This document shows, one piece after another, positions 37,118 to 45,236 of a DNA stretch of 64,000 nucleotides. Position numbers and translations under genes: made by a program. Source of the stretch: JBGOTP01 sp963717075. Its GTDB lineage: Bacteria; Acidobacteriota; Vicinamibacteria; Vicinamibacterales; CAVVIG01. The notes under the pieces are model-generated. The model was not told the origin of the DNA. It saw nothing but the letters and a program-made list of their open reading frames with translations, and made no database searches. Position 1 is the stretch's first letter. Every line of letters begins with the position of its first letter. The stretch lies in NCBI GenBank assembly GCA_963717075.1, contig CAVQVI010000016.1, positions 1 through 64,000 of the forward strand, given 5' to 3'.

Positions 37118-37287
37118 AGTGCTTCGCTTCAATCGCGTACTTCGGCATCGGCGCCGCGATCGACGGCGAGGACGGCCCGAAGGGTTACGGCATGGACAGC
37201 GATCAGGAGCGGATTCTCGAGAGCGAACTGTACCGCTTCGTTCGCGACAATTACGAAGTCTTCGAGGATCTGGCTCGCTCACTGTAG
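37117..37287 (+). pseudogene. Orphan C-terminal coding fragment, unknown gene
   Basis: A 56-codon open stretch in a frame without a start, reading YFGIGAAIDGEDGPKGYGM and ending FVRDNYEVFEDLARSL-stop at 37285-37287. Its codon use is like a real protein C-terminus (acidic, helical). It begins right at the cytochrome stop and ends 30 bp before the aldolase start. I do not recognise the parent protein. It may be the tail of a gene whose main part was deleted. Confidence 0.4.
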
Positions 37288-37317
37288 GGTCCGGTTCAGC
37301 CGGACGGGAGGATAGAC

Positions 37318-38382
37318 GTGAAATATCTGATGGTTGCCGGCATGCTCTTGGGGACTCTCGCGATCGCGGCGTTCGCCGGCCAGACGCCGCAGCGCCCGTC
37401 GCAGCCGCCGCCGACCGCGGATCCGTACGCCAACAACGCCGACCCCGGCAGGACGCAGTTCCCGCTCGCGGCGCCGGCCGGCAAGGACAGCAACGCGAAG
37501 AACGATCGCGCCGCCCGGCGCGGTGAATCAGGGACCGTTCGATCCCGGCCACCTGGAAGTACGGCACGGCCTTCAACCCGCCCGCCGGGCTCGAAGATCT
37601 GGAATCCGGTCAAGCTCAAGATGATGCAGGGCGGCAAGGTCACCGGCGGCACGCTCTTCAGCGCCACCGATCCGGCCACCTACTGCGCGATGGCCAACGC
37701 CGGCTACGACTTCATCTGGACCGAGATGCAGCACGACCAGCGCGACTGGGAGGCGGTCGCGCGGATGTGGCGCACCTGCCCGCACGCGAAGGCGGTGCCT
37801 GGCGTGCGCGTCGCCTACACCGACGAGCGCGAGATCCAGCACGCGCTCGACGCCGGCGCGCTCGTCGTCGTCGTGCCGACCGTCGATACCGTGAGCCGAA
37901 GCGATCGAGGCGCGCAACTGGACGTACTTCCCGCCGCTCGGCCGGCGCAGCAACGGCGGCGGCCAGGCGTTCGACGCCGCGATGTGGGGCGGCGTGCCCG
38001 GCGGCTATCGCAACACGATCAACGACAACGTCGTGCTGATCCTGATGATCGAGACGCTCGAAGGGCCTGCAAGAACGCCGACGAGATCGCCAAGGTGCCG
38101 GGCGTGACCGCGGTCTTCGCGGCCAGCGGCGACCTCGGCAACTTCTCGGGCTACCGCCAGGGCACGCCCGACTACGAGCGCGCGATCAACATCGTCCACG
38201 ACGCGGCGATCAAGGCCGGCGTCCGGCTGTGCGGTCCGCTCGCGTGGCGCGACCGGCCGGACTTCACGTGCTTCCAGGCCGGCAGCGAGACGGCGGCGAT
38301 CGCGCGCGGCGTCGCGGCGGAGCTCGGCCCGCTGGCCAACACGCAGGGCAAGCCCGAGGTCGGGCCGTTCGCGCCCAAGTAA
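37318..38382 (+). pseudogene. Exported HpcH/HpaI aldolase-family protein, frameshifted
   Basis: About 350 residues from ATG or GTG at 37318, with a Sec signal (MKYLMVAGMLLGTLAIAAFAG). Frame changes lie near 37520-37580, 37890 and 38065. Joined motifs are MMQGGKVTGGTLFSATDPATYCAMANAGYDFIW, EMQHDQRDWEAV, VPGVRVAY, VLILMIETLEG (metal Glu), AASGDLGNFSGY (metal Asp) and an RLCGPLAW segment. The family cleaves 2-keto-3-hydroxy acids with a divalent metal and is normally cytoplasmic, so an exported member is unusual. Third-position GC is higher than in the neighbours, as in the 1-2708 gene, which also has many indels. Confidence 0.75.
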
Positions 38383-38501
38383 AAGGAGGAGTGCGAGCCT
38401 TTCAGGCGAGCGTCGTTGACGCCCTTTTAAGTCTTTGTCAGCCTGAGGCTTGTCCCGCGGCCTTTCCGGTATGCTCGGGGGCAGGATTCGAGGAATCGAA
38501 G

Positions 38502-39548
38502 ATGGACCGAAACATCAGGCTGTGCGTCTGGCTTTGCGGCTTCTGTCTCCTGTTTGCGGGCTTCGGGGGCGCCGGAGAGGCGCAGGATAAGTCCGATGCG
38601 ATCGGCAACGGCGATATCGTCATCGGCCCCGACTATGAGGTCGATCCCGACCTGAAGGACAACGGCAACCCGAAGGGACAGTCTTTCGAGTTCGTGATGA
38701 CGCTGGCGGACAGCGAGATCTTCCGCGGCGACGACGGCACGCTGGACCCGAAGAAGACCGTCCGCAAGCAGCGGAAGATCTTCGTGTACATGCCGGCGGC
38801 GTACAAGGACGGCGTGAAGGCGCCCCTCCTCGTGACGTTCGACGGGCCCAGCCAGATGAACCTGGTTCGAAACGCCCTGGACAACCTGACGGTCTCGCAG
38901 ACGCCGGAACGTATCCTGCCGGCCTTTATCGTCATCGCCGTGGAGAGTGGCGGCAACGACGGCAAGGGAAGCGAGCGCGGCCTGGAATACGACACAATGT
39001 CCGACCGACACGCCCGGTTCATCAATGACGAAGTGCTGCCGGCGGTCCTCGCCGATCCGAACGTCCGGGCGGCGTATCCGAAGCTGGCCTTCACGTCCGA
39101 CCCCTGGGGCAAAGCCGTGATGGGCTGCAGTTCGGGGGGCGCGGCGGCGCTCACTATCGGGTGGTTCCGTCCGGACCTGTTCCGTAGGCTGATCACCTAT
39201 TCCGGCACGTTCGTGGACCAGCAGGCGGACAACGCCCCGGAGGAAGCAAAGTTCCCGCTCGGCGCGTGGGAGTACCATTCCGGGATGAAGCTCATCGAAA
39301 ACAGCGAGAAGAAGCCGCTGCGCATCTTCACGCACGTCTCCGAGAACGACCTTCGCGCCAACGATCCGGAAAGCACCAACCATAATTGGGTGATGGCCAA
39401 CGAGCGTACGGCCGCCGCGCTGAAAGCCAAGGGGTACGACTACCGCTTCGTGTTCACCAAGGGGACGAAGCATTGCGACGCCACGGTGTTCCAGCAGACG
39501 CTGGCGGACACCCTGGTCTGGATGTGGCGCGGGTACCGTCCCGAATGA
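38502..39548 (+). CDS. Secreted esterase (enterochelin esterase-like alpha/beta hydrolase)
   Basis: 348 residues from ATG 38502 (GAGGA upstream; the frame is open further up without a better start). Sec signal ending GEAQD. An immunoglobulin-like or beta-rich N-terminal part (about 35-95) with KKTVRKQRKIFVYMP leads into the hydrolase domain. The triad is visible: Ser about 210 in MGCSSGGAA, Asp in HVSENDLRANDPES and His in KGTKHCDATVF. This fits the esterase D/enterochelin esterase family, which cleaves ester bonds of catechol siderophores or related substrates. No siderophore genes are near, so another ester is likely. Intact. Confidence 0.8.
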   Translation: MDRNIRLCVWLCGFCLLFAGFGGAGEAQDKSDAIGNGDIVIGPDYEVDPDLKDNGNPKGQSFEFVMTLADSEIFRGDDGTLDPKKTVRKQRKIFVYMPAAYKDGVKAPLLVTFDGPSQMNLVRNALDNLTVSQTPERILPAFIVIAVESGGNDGKGSERGLEYDTMSDRHARFINDEVLPAVLADPNVRAAYPKLAFTSDPWGKAVMGCSSGGAAALTIGWFRPDLFRRLITYSGTFVDQQADNAPEEAKFPLGAWEYHSGMKLIENSEKKPLRIFTHVSENDLRANDPESTNHNWVMANERTAAALKAKGYDYRFVFTKGTKHCDATVFQQTLADTLVWMWRGYRPE

Positions 39549-39734
39549 TGCCGACAGTGGAGCCGGACGGTCTCGGCAAGGATTCCTGACCCACGCGCGA
39601 TGACTTCAATCGCACGGTCGGGGCCTCGATCTCGAACGTCGCGCGGCGTTCGTGGCTGAGGGCCTGCGCCAGATGGGAATTGCGGGCGTCCGGATCGCCT
39701 CACCGCTGACCGGTCCGCCCGCCGCCCCACCTTG

Positions 39735-41123
39735 TTATTTCATCTCTTTCGCGATGTCCACAGCCTCTGCCCGGATCTCGTCGGCATCCTCCTTCAGATA
39801 CCAGCCTTGCCGGACGAGCTCGTCGAGGCGACGATTGACGCGACTCACATAGTCACTGGGGCTCGGATAGAGTTCCGCTAGTTCTTGCCGAGAAAAGGGG
39901 ACCTCGTAACCGGAAAGCGCGCAGGTGTGGTACGTCGCGATCGGAACATCGAGGTACGTCGTGCGCACGCCGCCGATCGCGTTCCCGTTGGCGTCTGTCT
40001 GGATCGCACCGGCGGGACTGGCGGTCGCGAGACGTTCCGCTCGCGGCGGCACAACGCCTCGATCAACCCACTGGATGAGTTTGTCCAGCGCGTTATTGGC
40101 CACATGATTCCCCGGGAAGCTGGTGGCCCGGTGGTCCCCGCACGCGGTTCCGCTCCTGCGGCGACCAAAGCCGTGGGGCATACCGGCAGCCTCATAGAGG
40201 CGGTACCGGTCATCGGGCGTGTCGCTGTCGGGGCGCCGGTACCGGCGCCCGGATTCCGGCCACGACTCCGGCTCCTGCTGCCCGGTGAGATTGATAACCG
40301 GGACATCCACCGGGGGCGAGGTGAAGTTTTCGATCACGCGTCCGTCGTCAAACCTTACCTCGACAGGCCAGTCCGCCACGCAGGACGGGAAGTATCCATC
40401 AAAAATCGAGTGACCGTCAGCCGTCCGGTACAGCCGATGGGAGTCGCGCATGTACATCCGGACGATGACGCCCTGCTCCGAGCAGCCCCCGAGGATGACC
40501 TTTCTCACGCGAAATCCGGCGAACGGGCCGGTGGGAGGATTGCTCTTCAGCAGCATCCCGCCCTGCGCGATGATCTCCTGCACGTGTCCGAAGACGCGGC
40601 CCCCCGGGTCCACGTCGGGAATGTTCAGCGCCGCATAGCGCGTCGGATTGGAGGGCTTGACGAGCGTGAGTATGCCGCGGCGGTTCGAGCCCAGCTCCAC
40701 GTAGGCGTGGCCGCTTCGCATGAGATAGGTACGCAGGCCCCACATGCTGCGGACCGCCGTTGACCGGATCGACTCCGCCAGGACGATACCGCTGAATTTC
40801 TTGGGATCCGCCGGGCGGCGGACGAGGATTCGCGTCGTGTAGGGCATGCCGCCGATCGTGCTGGAGATGAAGAACTCTTCCTCGACGTAACCGAACGTCG
40901 CGAGGTTGGCGACGTCTGGATCGTTGGACCCGTACGGCACTGAGTCGGCCGTGGTCGGGACGCGCGTCACTGTTGGAATCGGTGGCACGATCGTGGCCGT
41001 CCGGCCTACGGTCGGAATTGCCGCGATCAGCCAGGTGGCCGTCACGGCAGGCAAGAGCACAATCCGCCAACGTTCCACTGGGTGCGCGTCATGAACGCCC
41101 GTTAGCGCGGGGAGGTCTCTCAT
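39735..41123 (-). CDS. Exported alpha/beta-hydrolase domain protein (Abhydrolase_10-like)
   Basis: 462 residues from ATG 41123 with AAGGAGG five bases upstream; an ATG at 41138 overlaps the stop of the upstream gene (TGATG). Hydrophobic signal about residues 25-43. Family features are YTTRILVRRPADPKKFSGIVLAE, SMWGLRTYLMRSGHAYVELGSN, the nucleophile-like elbow ILGGCSEQG, a region DVPVINLTGQQE and the C-terminal DYVSRVNRRLDELVRQGWYLKEDA. Members are secreted hydrolases of unknown substrate common in Acidobacteriota and Alphaproteobacteria. Coupled to the PVA-dehydrogenase-like gene, so the pair may oxidise and then hydrolyse one substrate, as in polyvinyl alcohol degradation. Confidence 0.75.
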   Translation of the reverse strand: MRDLPALTGVHDAHPVERWRIVLLPAVTATWLIAAIPTVGRTATIVPPIPTVTRVPTTADSVPYGSNDPDVANLATFGYVEEEFFISSTIGGMPYTTRILVRRPADPKKFSGIVLAESIRSTAVRSMWGLRTYLMRSGHAYVELGSNRRGILTLVKPSNPTRYAALNIPDVDPGGRVFGHVQEIIAQGGMLLKSNPPTGPFAGFRVRKVILGGCSEQGVIVRMYMRDSHRLYRTADGHSIFDGYFPSCVADWPVEVRFDDGRVIENFTSPPVDVPVINLTGQQEPESWPESGRRYRRPDSDTPDDRYRLYEAAGMPHGFGRRRSGTACGDHRATSFPGNHVANNALDKLIQWVDRGVVPPRAERLATASPAGAIQTDANGNAIGGVRTTYLDVPIATYHTCALSGYEVPFSRQELAELYPSPSDYVSRVNRRLDELVRQGWYLKEDADEIRAEAVDIAKEMK

Positions 41124-41137
41124 CGCCGCCTCCTTCA

Positions 41138-43046
41138 TCAGTCGATACCGAATGCCAGAAGCACGTTCCCGGCCCTGAAGCTGCCGGAGCCACCCCTATA
41201 GCCGGAGTTCACGTAGAGCATGCCGTCCACAATCGTAGGACCTGCACCATTCATCGACGCTCCGTTGCCTTTTGCGCCGTTGACCGTCTTGAACTCGCGG
41301 TTCGAGTCATATTCCCAAATAATGGTCCCGTTGTTCGTATCATAGGCGCGGAGTGCGCCGTCGTTCGAGCCGGAGAACACGACACCGGGAATCACCGTAA
41401 CAGCCGCCAGCTGCGCCGCGTCGCACCCCTTACCACCACCGCACATTGGAACCGGTGGCGGTGTATGCCACACGCGTTCGCCAGTATCGAGCCGCACCGC
41501 ATGTAAGCCGCCCGGCTGCGACGACGGAAAGTCCGCGACAGGAAAGTACGCCCGTTCCTGATCGACCGCCGAGCCCCATTCCATCCCTCCGTAGAGCGCC
41601 CCTTTTCCGGCGCGGTACTCCCACACAACGGCGCCCTGTTGGTCCGGATCAATCGCCCACCCGATGCCAGATTTCTGTCCGATCACAATCAAATCGCGGC
41701 CGCTTCCTAACGTCGTGAGGATCGGCGAGTTGCCGAAGTCAAAATCGGGGCCCAGCTTTTCAGGACAGCGCGGATACGACGACGCAGTCGCTCCACACCC
41801 GCCGACGAAGATGTCCTTGGGCAGCAGCTGCTTCGACCATTTGAGGGCGCCCGTGTCCATGTCGAACGCCAGCACGGCATCGCTCGTTTGACGATCCGGA
41901 CCGGTGTACTGATTACCCGTTGCGGCGTACACCACACGACGCTTCGCATCGACGGATGGTGCGTTCCAGATCGCGGCGCCCGAGGGTCCCCAGCTCTGCA
42001 CGCCGGCCGCATTCTTTCCGAGCGGTTTGGGTTCATCGAGGGTGTACGTTTTCCAGAGCGTCGCACCGGTCGCGGCATTGAGTGCCGCGACGCTGCCGCG
42101 GAACGTGCAGCATTCATACTTGGAATTCCCGCCGGACGCCTCCTCGAGCGACGAGATGGGAACGTACAGACGATCGTCATAGAGCGTCGGCGATCCGGTA
42201 ATGCGAGCAATCTGGTGATCGTCAACGCGGCGACGCCACAACAGCTCGCCTGTCAACGCATCGATGCTGTAGACGTTCCCCGCCATGTCGCCGAAGTACG
42301 CGGCATATGCGAGCGTTCCCGGCGGAGCGGATCGCGGCGCGATCGTCACAGCCGAGCGAACGGCGGCGCTGGCCGTGAAGTCCCAATGCGTGCACCCGGT
42401 CTTCGCATTGAGCGAATACACGTGACCGTTTTGGCTTCCGACGAACAACCGCCCGCCGACAACGACGGGTTGCGACCATGCCGACGTGGCGTCAGGAAAC
42501 CCGAATGCCCATTTCAGTTTGAGCTTCGGCACCTCGGACGCTGCCAGTCCGGCTCGCGCGGCGGGTTGGAATCGAGTGTTCGTCACCGTCGCTCCCCATC
42601 CGTTCCATTGTGGGGCGTTGTCTCGGTCGGACAGTGGCGGCGATGTCCCACAGCGACCTGATGTTGAGGCTGGTCCTTCTTCACTGATCCGGCGCCCAGC
42701 GAGGAACTCGGCAATCAACCGCCGTTGTACTTCAGTGAGCGTCGCACCTTGCGGCTGCATGACACCGGTCGTGAGCGCGCGCACAATTGCTTCTGGTGCA
42801 CTAAAGGCAAGTGTGGCGCGGCTTGGCGCAAATCAACCGCCGTTGTTCCTCGTGAGCTCGCACCTTGCGGCTGCATGACGCCTGTCGTGAGCGCGCGCCA
42901 TGGCCACCAACGCCCCGGGAGTCAGCCGCGCCGCTGTGGCAGACGGCACAGCGACTGTCGAATAACTCCGCAGCCGGTGAGGGTTGGCCCGAGGCTGCAG
43001 TGCTTTTCACGAGAACGACGATCGCGACGAACGTTCGCAGCTTCAT
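41138..43046 (-). CDS. Cytochrome c-fused PQQ dehydrogenase (polyvinyl-alcohol dehydrogenase-like), N-terminus rearranged
   Basis: Start ATG 43046 with GGAGG 9 bp upstream, Sec signal, haem motif CAVCH, then a damaged stretch (42780-42900) where the helix RALTTGVMQPQGA occurs twice and the frame slips. From 42784 the frame is clean to 41138. The second copy continues TLTEVQRRLIAEFL, the standard cytochrome tail, followed by NGWGATVTNTRFQP and propeller repeats (VYSLNAKTG, VYSIDALTGELLW, VAALNAATGATLW). Layout matches PVA dehydrogenases, which oxidise secondary alcohols in the periplasm. The internal duplication may be real or an assembly fault. Confidence 0.75.
42712..42898. repeat. Imperfect direct duplication of about 69 bp inside the PVA-dehydrogenase-like gene
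   Basis: 42712-42781 and 42831-42898 share ccgccgttgt...gcaccttgcggctgcatgac...gtcgtgagcgcgcg with a few differences. Both encode, on the minus strand, RALTTGVMQPQGA. The copies are 119 bp apart, not a multiple that keeps the frame. Confidence 0.85.
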
Positions 43047-43198
43047 TGCTCGAGACCTCCGAGTGTGCTGGCCCAGGATTTGGTCAATGCCGGCTTTCAA
43101 TGCTGGAAACACGTGTCGTCTTCTGGCGTCGACGCCAAAACACTGGACATTAAGATATCGCGGGTGTTCAATCATCACCAGGCGCAGAGGCTCCCCGA

Positions 43199-43723
43199 CT
43201 ACGGTTCTACCGCACATTCACCGTAGTACTGCTCGGGCTGGGATGTGAAAGCCGGTGGTGACATCTTTCGATGTCGAGCCGGTTTCCAAGGCGGCACGTC
43301 CGTGTACACATGGCGCGTGTGAACGGCCTCCAGGTTTCCCTTGCGAGTTTCCTTGGGGAAGATCGTCGTGACGTACACGGGGCCCTCCCTGAACGACTCC
43401 ACGAAATGCAGGGTTCCGAGCGACAGTTTCACGATGATGTCCGAGGGGCCGTACGTGCCGATCGCTCTGGCAGTTCCGTCCTCCATCTCGATGGCGTCGA
43501 AGCCAAGCGAGAGCTTCGCGGGCTTCGTCTGGGCCTGAGGCTCTCCGTTTTTCCACGTTCCCGTCGCCATCAGCGAGAACGTACATTTCAGGATCTTGGC
43601 ATTCGCCAAACGCTCCTGGGCACGCGCTTGCCCGTCGGCAGTGCCAGACCACATGAGCACACCGAGCGCACTCAGAGTCGCGGCCGACCTACTGATCGAC
43701 ACGGTTGCTCGTCCCTTTTTCAT
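43199..43723 (-). CDS. Small secreted protein of unknown function
   Basis: 174 residues with a basic start (MKKGRATVS), a signal helix ending GTADGQARA, and a small beta-rich domain: ILKCTFSLMATGTWKNGEP, SLGFDAIEMEDGTARAIGTYGPSDIIVK, HFVESFREGPVYVTTIFP. Its last residues are CAVEP. I do not recognise the family; the pattern resembles small lipocalin-like or immunity-type exported proteins. It sits 150 bp upstream of the PVA-dehydrogenase-like gene in the same direction. The palindromic repeats at 43743 lie just before its start. Confidence 0.6.
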   Translation of the reverse strand: MKKGRATVSISRSAATLSALGVLMWSGTADGQARAQERLANAKILKCTFSLMATGTWKNGEPQAQTKPAKLSLGFDAIEMEDGTARAIGTYGPSDIIVKLSLGTLHFVESFREGPVYVTTIFPKETRKGNLEAVHTRHVYTDVPPWKPARHRKMSPPAFTSQPEQYYGECAVEP

Positions 43724-43734
43724 CGCTAGAGGGG

Positions 43735-43807
43735 TATCGCTCGCCCGACCTGAAGGTCGGGCCTACGATTCTACGATTCTATCGCTCGCCCGACCTGAAG
43801 GTCGGGC
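43735..43807. repeat. Two copies of a 20-bp perfect palindrome (gcccgacctgaaggtcgggc)
   Basis: Palindromes at 43743-43762 and 43788-43807, each within a 28-bp direct repeat (43735-43762, 43780-43807). The same 20-mer, in reverse complement, is the core of the tandem array at 63.3-63.6 kb. Each copy can form an 8-bp hairpin with a 4-base loop. Confidence 0.9.
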
Positions 43808-43889
43808 TTGGCTAATGATTTCTCTGCGATCTCAGCGCGCTCTGCGGTGATCGTTGTGATCTGCCGTTACTGAATCAGCAAAGACAGGG
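43807..43889. repeat. Dispersed repeat, copy 2 (same as 19037-19120)
   Basis: Starts cttggcta and ends aaagacaggg. About 90% identical to 19037-19120 over 83 bp. It directly abuts the palindrome at 43788-43807. It lies between divergent genes. Confidence 0.85.
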
Positions 43890-43995
43890 TATCGAGGGTG
43901 AGCAAACCCGACTCGTCATCCCGCAATCGGGGGAGATTGCACGCGGATCGTGATCGGACATAGAGTTAGCGTCACGGGGCATAGGAGGTCGAAAA

Positions 43996-44985
43996 ATGCG
44001 GACGTTCATCGTAGGCGCTGGAGTGGCGATTGCGGTGACTTTGGCGTCATCGCTGATAGCGGTCGCGGGTCAGGGTCCGTCCTCTGCCCCCAAGCCCGCA
44101 CAGAAGGACAAACCGGCAAGAACCTCGTGGGGCGCCCCGGATTTGCAGGGCATCTGGTCCAACGCGACAACCACGCCGCTCGAGCGACCCGCACAGATGG
44201 CGGCCAAAGACGTGCTCACAGACGAGGAACGGACGGCGCTGGACGCTCGCGCTGCACAAAATGCGGACCGCCCTCCGAGACCAGGGGACACCGGGGCGTA
44301 CAACAGTTTCTGGTTGGAAACTGGGCTGGCATCGAACAGGACGTCGCTGATTGTCGATCCCCCGGACGGCAAGCTTCCGCCCCTCACGCCGGAGGCGAAA
44401 AGAAGGGAAGACGCGCTGGAGGCCGCTCGCCGGGAGCCTCCCGGTTCGTGGGAGGATCTGAATTGGTTCGAGCGCTGCATTACGCGCGGCATGCCGGGGG
44501 CGATGATGCCCGGGTTCTACAATCACAATTATGAGATCCTCCAGACCCCAAACTACGTCGCCTTCAATGTGGAAATGTCCGGTTACCGAATTGTTCCACT
44601 TGATGGTCGACCCCATATTTCACAGGGCATTCGGCAGTGGCTCGGGGATTCACGAGCCCATTGGGAGGGTGATACGCTCGTCGTGGAAACCACGAACCTG
44701 ACCGATCGGGTCCACGAGCGACGACGTTCAAACACGGTATTCGGAGGAAGTGGACAGACGACGGTGGTTGAGCGTTTCAGCCGTGTCAGCGCCGACACGA
44801 TCGACTACCGGTTCACAGTCACCGATCCGGCGACGTTCACACGACCATGGACCGCCTCAATCCCCATGCGCAAAATCAAGGGTCCAATCTTCGAATACGG
44901 GTGCCACGAGGGAAATTATGCGCTCCCCAACATCCTCAGAGGCGCCCGCGCTGAAGAGAAGGCGAGGGAAGGAAGTACGAAGTGA
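43996..44985 (+). CDS. Exported protein of the uncharacterised acidobacterial family (copy 3)
   Basis: 329 residues, ATG with AGGAGG upstream, Sec signal ending AVAGQ. Conserved family motifs are WGAPDLQGIWSNATTTPLER, LIVDPPDGKLPPLTPEA, RCITRGMPG, the YNHNYEILQTPNYV segment, YRIVPLDGRPH, GDSRAHWEGDTLVVETTNL, FTRPWTASIP and YGCHEGNYALPNIL. Compared with copy 1, the N-terminal part is closer to the 48396 gene, so the family has at least two subtypes here. Upstream lie palindromic repeats; downstream a TIR-flanked element and a quinoprotein. Function unknown. Confidence 0.8.
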   Translation: MRTFIVGAGVAIAVTLASSLIAVAGQGPSSAPKPAQKDKPARTSWGAPDLQGIWSNATTTPLERPAQMAAKDVLTDEERTALDARAAQNADRPPRPGDTGAYNSFWLETGLASNRTSLIVDPPDGKLPPLTPEAKRREDALEAARREPPGSWEDLNWFERCITRGMPGAMMPGFYNHNYEILQTPNYVAFNVEMSGYRIVPLDGRPHISQGIRQWLGDSRAHWEGDTLVVETTNLTDRVHERRRSNTVFGGSGQTTVVERFSRVSADTIDYRFTVTDPATFTRPWTASIPMRKIKGPIFEYGCHEGNYALPNILRGARAEEKAREGSTK

Positions 44986-45020
44986 CCGGAGCGCGGCGCT
45001 GACGCATCGCATCGGTCGTT

Positions 45021-45221
45021 TTAGAGCACGTTGCGGAATTAACGTCTGGCGGGGCCCGTCCTCGAACAGGCCCACCGAGCCACCCCACCGCGCAAAGCAC
45101 GCGCGGCGGGGACCCCGGAGTGCTCGGCGAAAAGCGCCCGTCACGGAGACGCCTCCGCGCTCGGCGGAGCGCCCCGTTCTCGGCCACCCGCGCTCGCGTT
45201 TGATTTCGCAACGCGCTCTTA
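45021..45221. mobile_element. MITE-like 201-bp element with terminal inverted repeats
   Basis: Ends 45021-45042 and 45200-45221 are inverted repeats matching at 18 of 22 positions (core gcgttgcgaaat). The interior is very GC-rich with several smaller hairpins, for example around 45084-45110 and 45152-45170, and has no gene. It fills the gap between an exported-family gene and a quinoprotein gene. It could be a non-autonomous mobile element or a structured RNA. Confidence 0.55.
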
Positions 45222-45236
45222 GAGAGAGCCGGAAGA

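Noticed and set aside
35801..37576. 591-codon open frame on the minus strand
   Set aside because: It lies antisense to the ankyrin and cytochrome genes, is Arg-rich and lacks any motif; it is a by-product of high GC.
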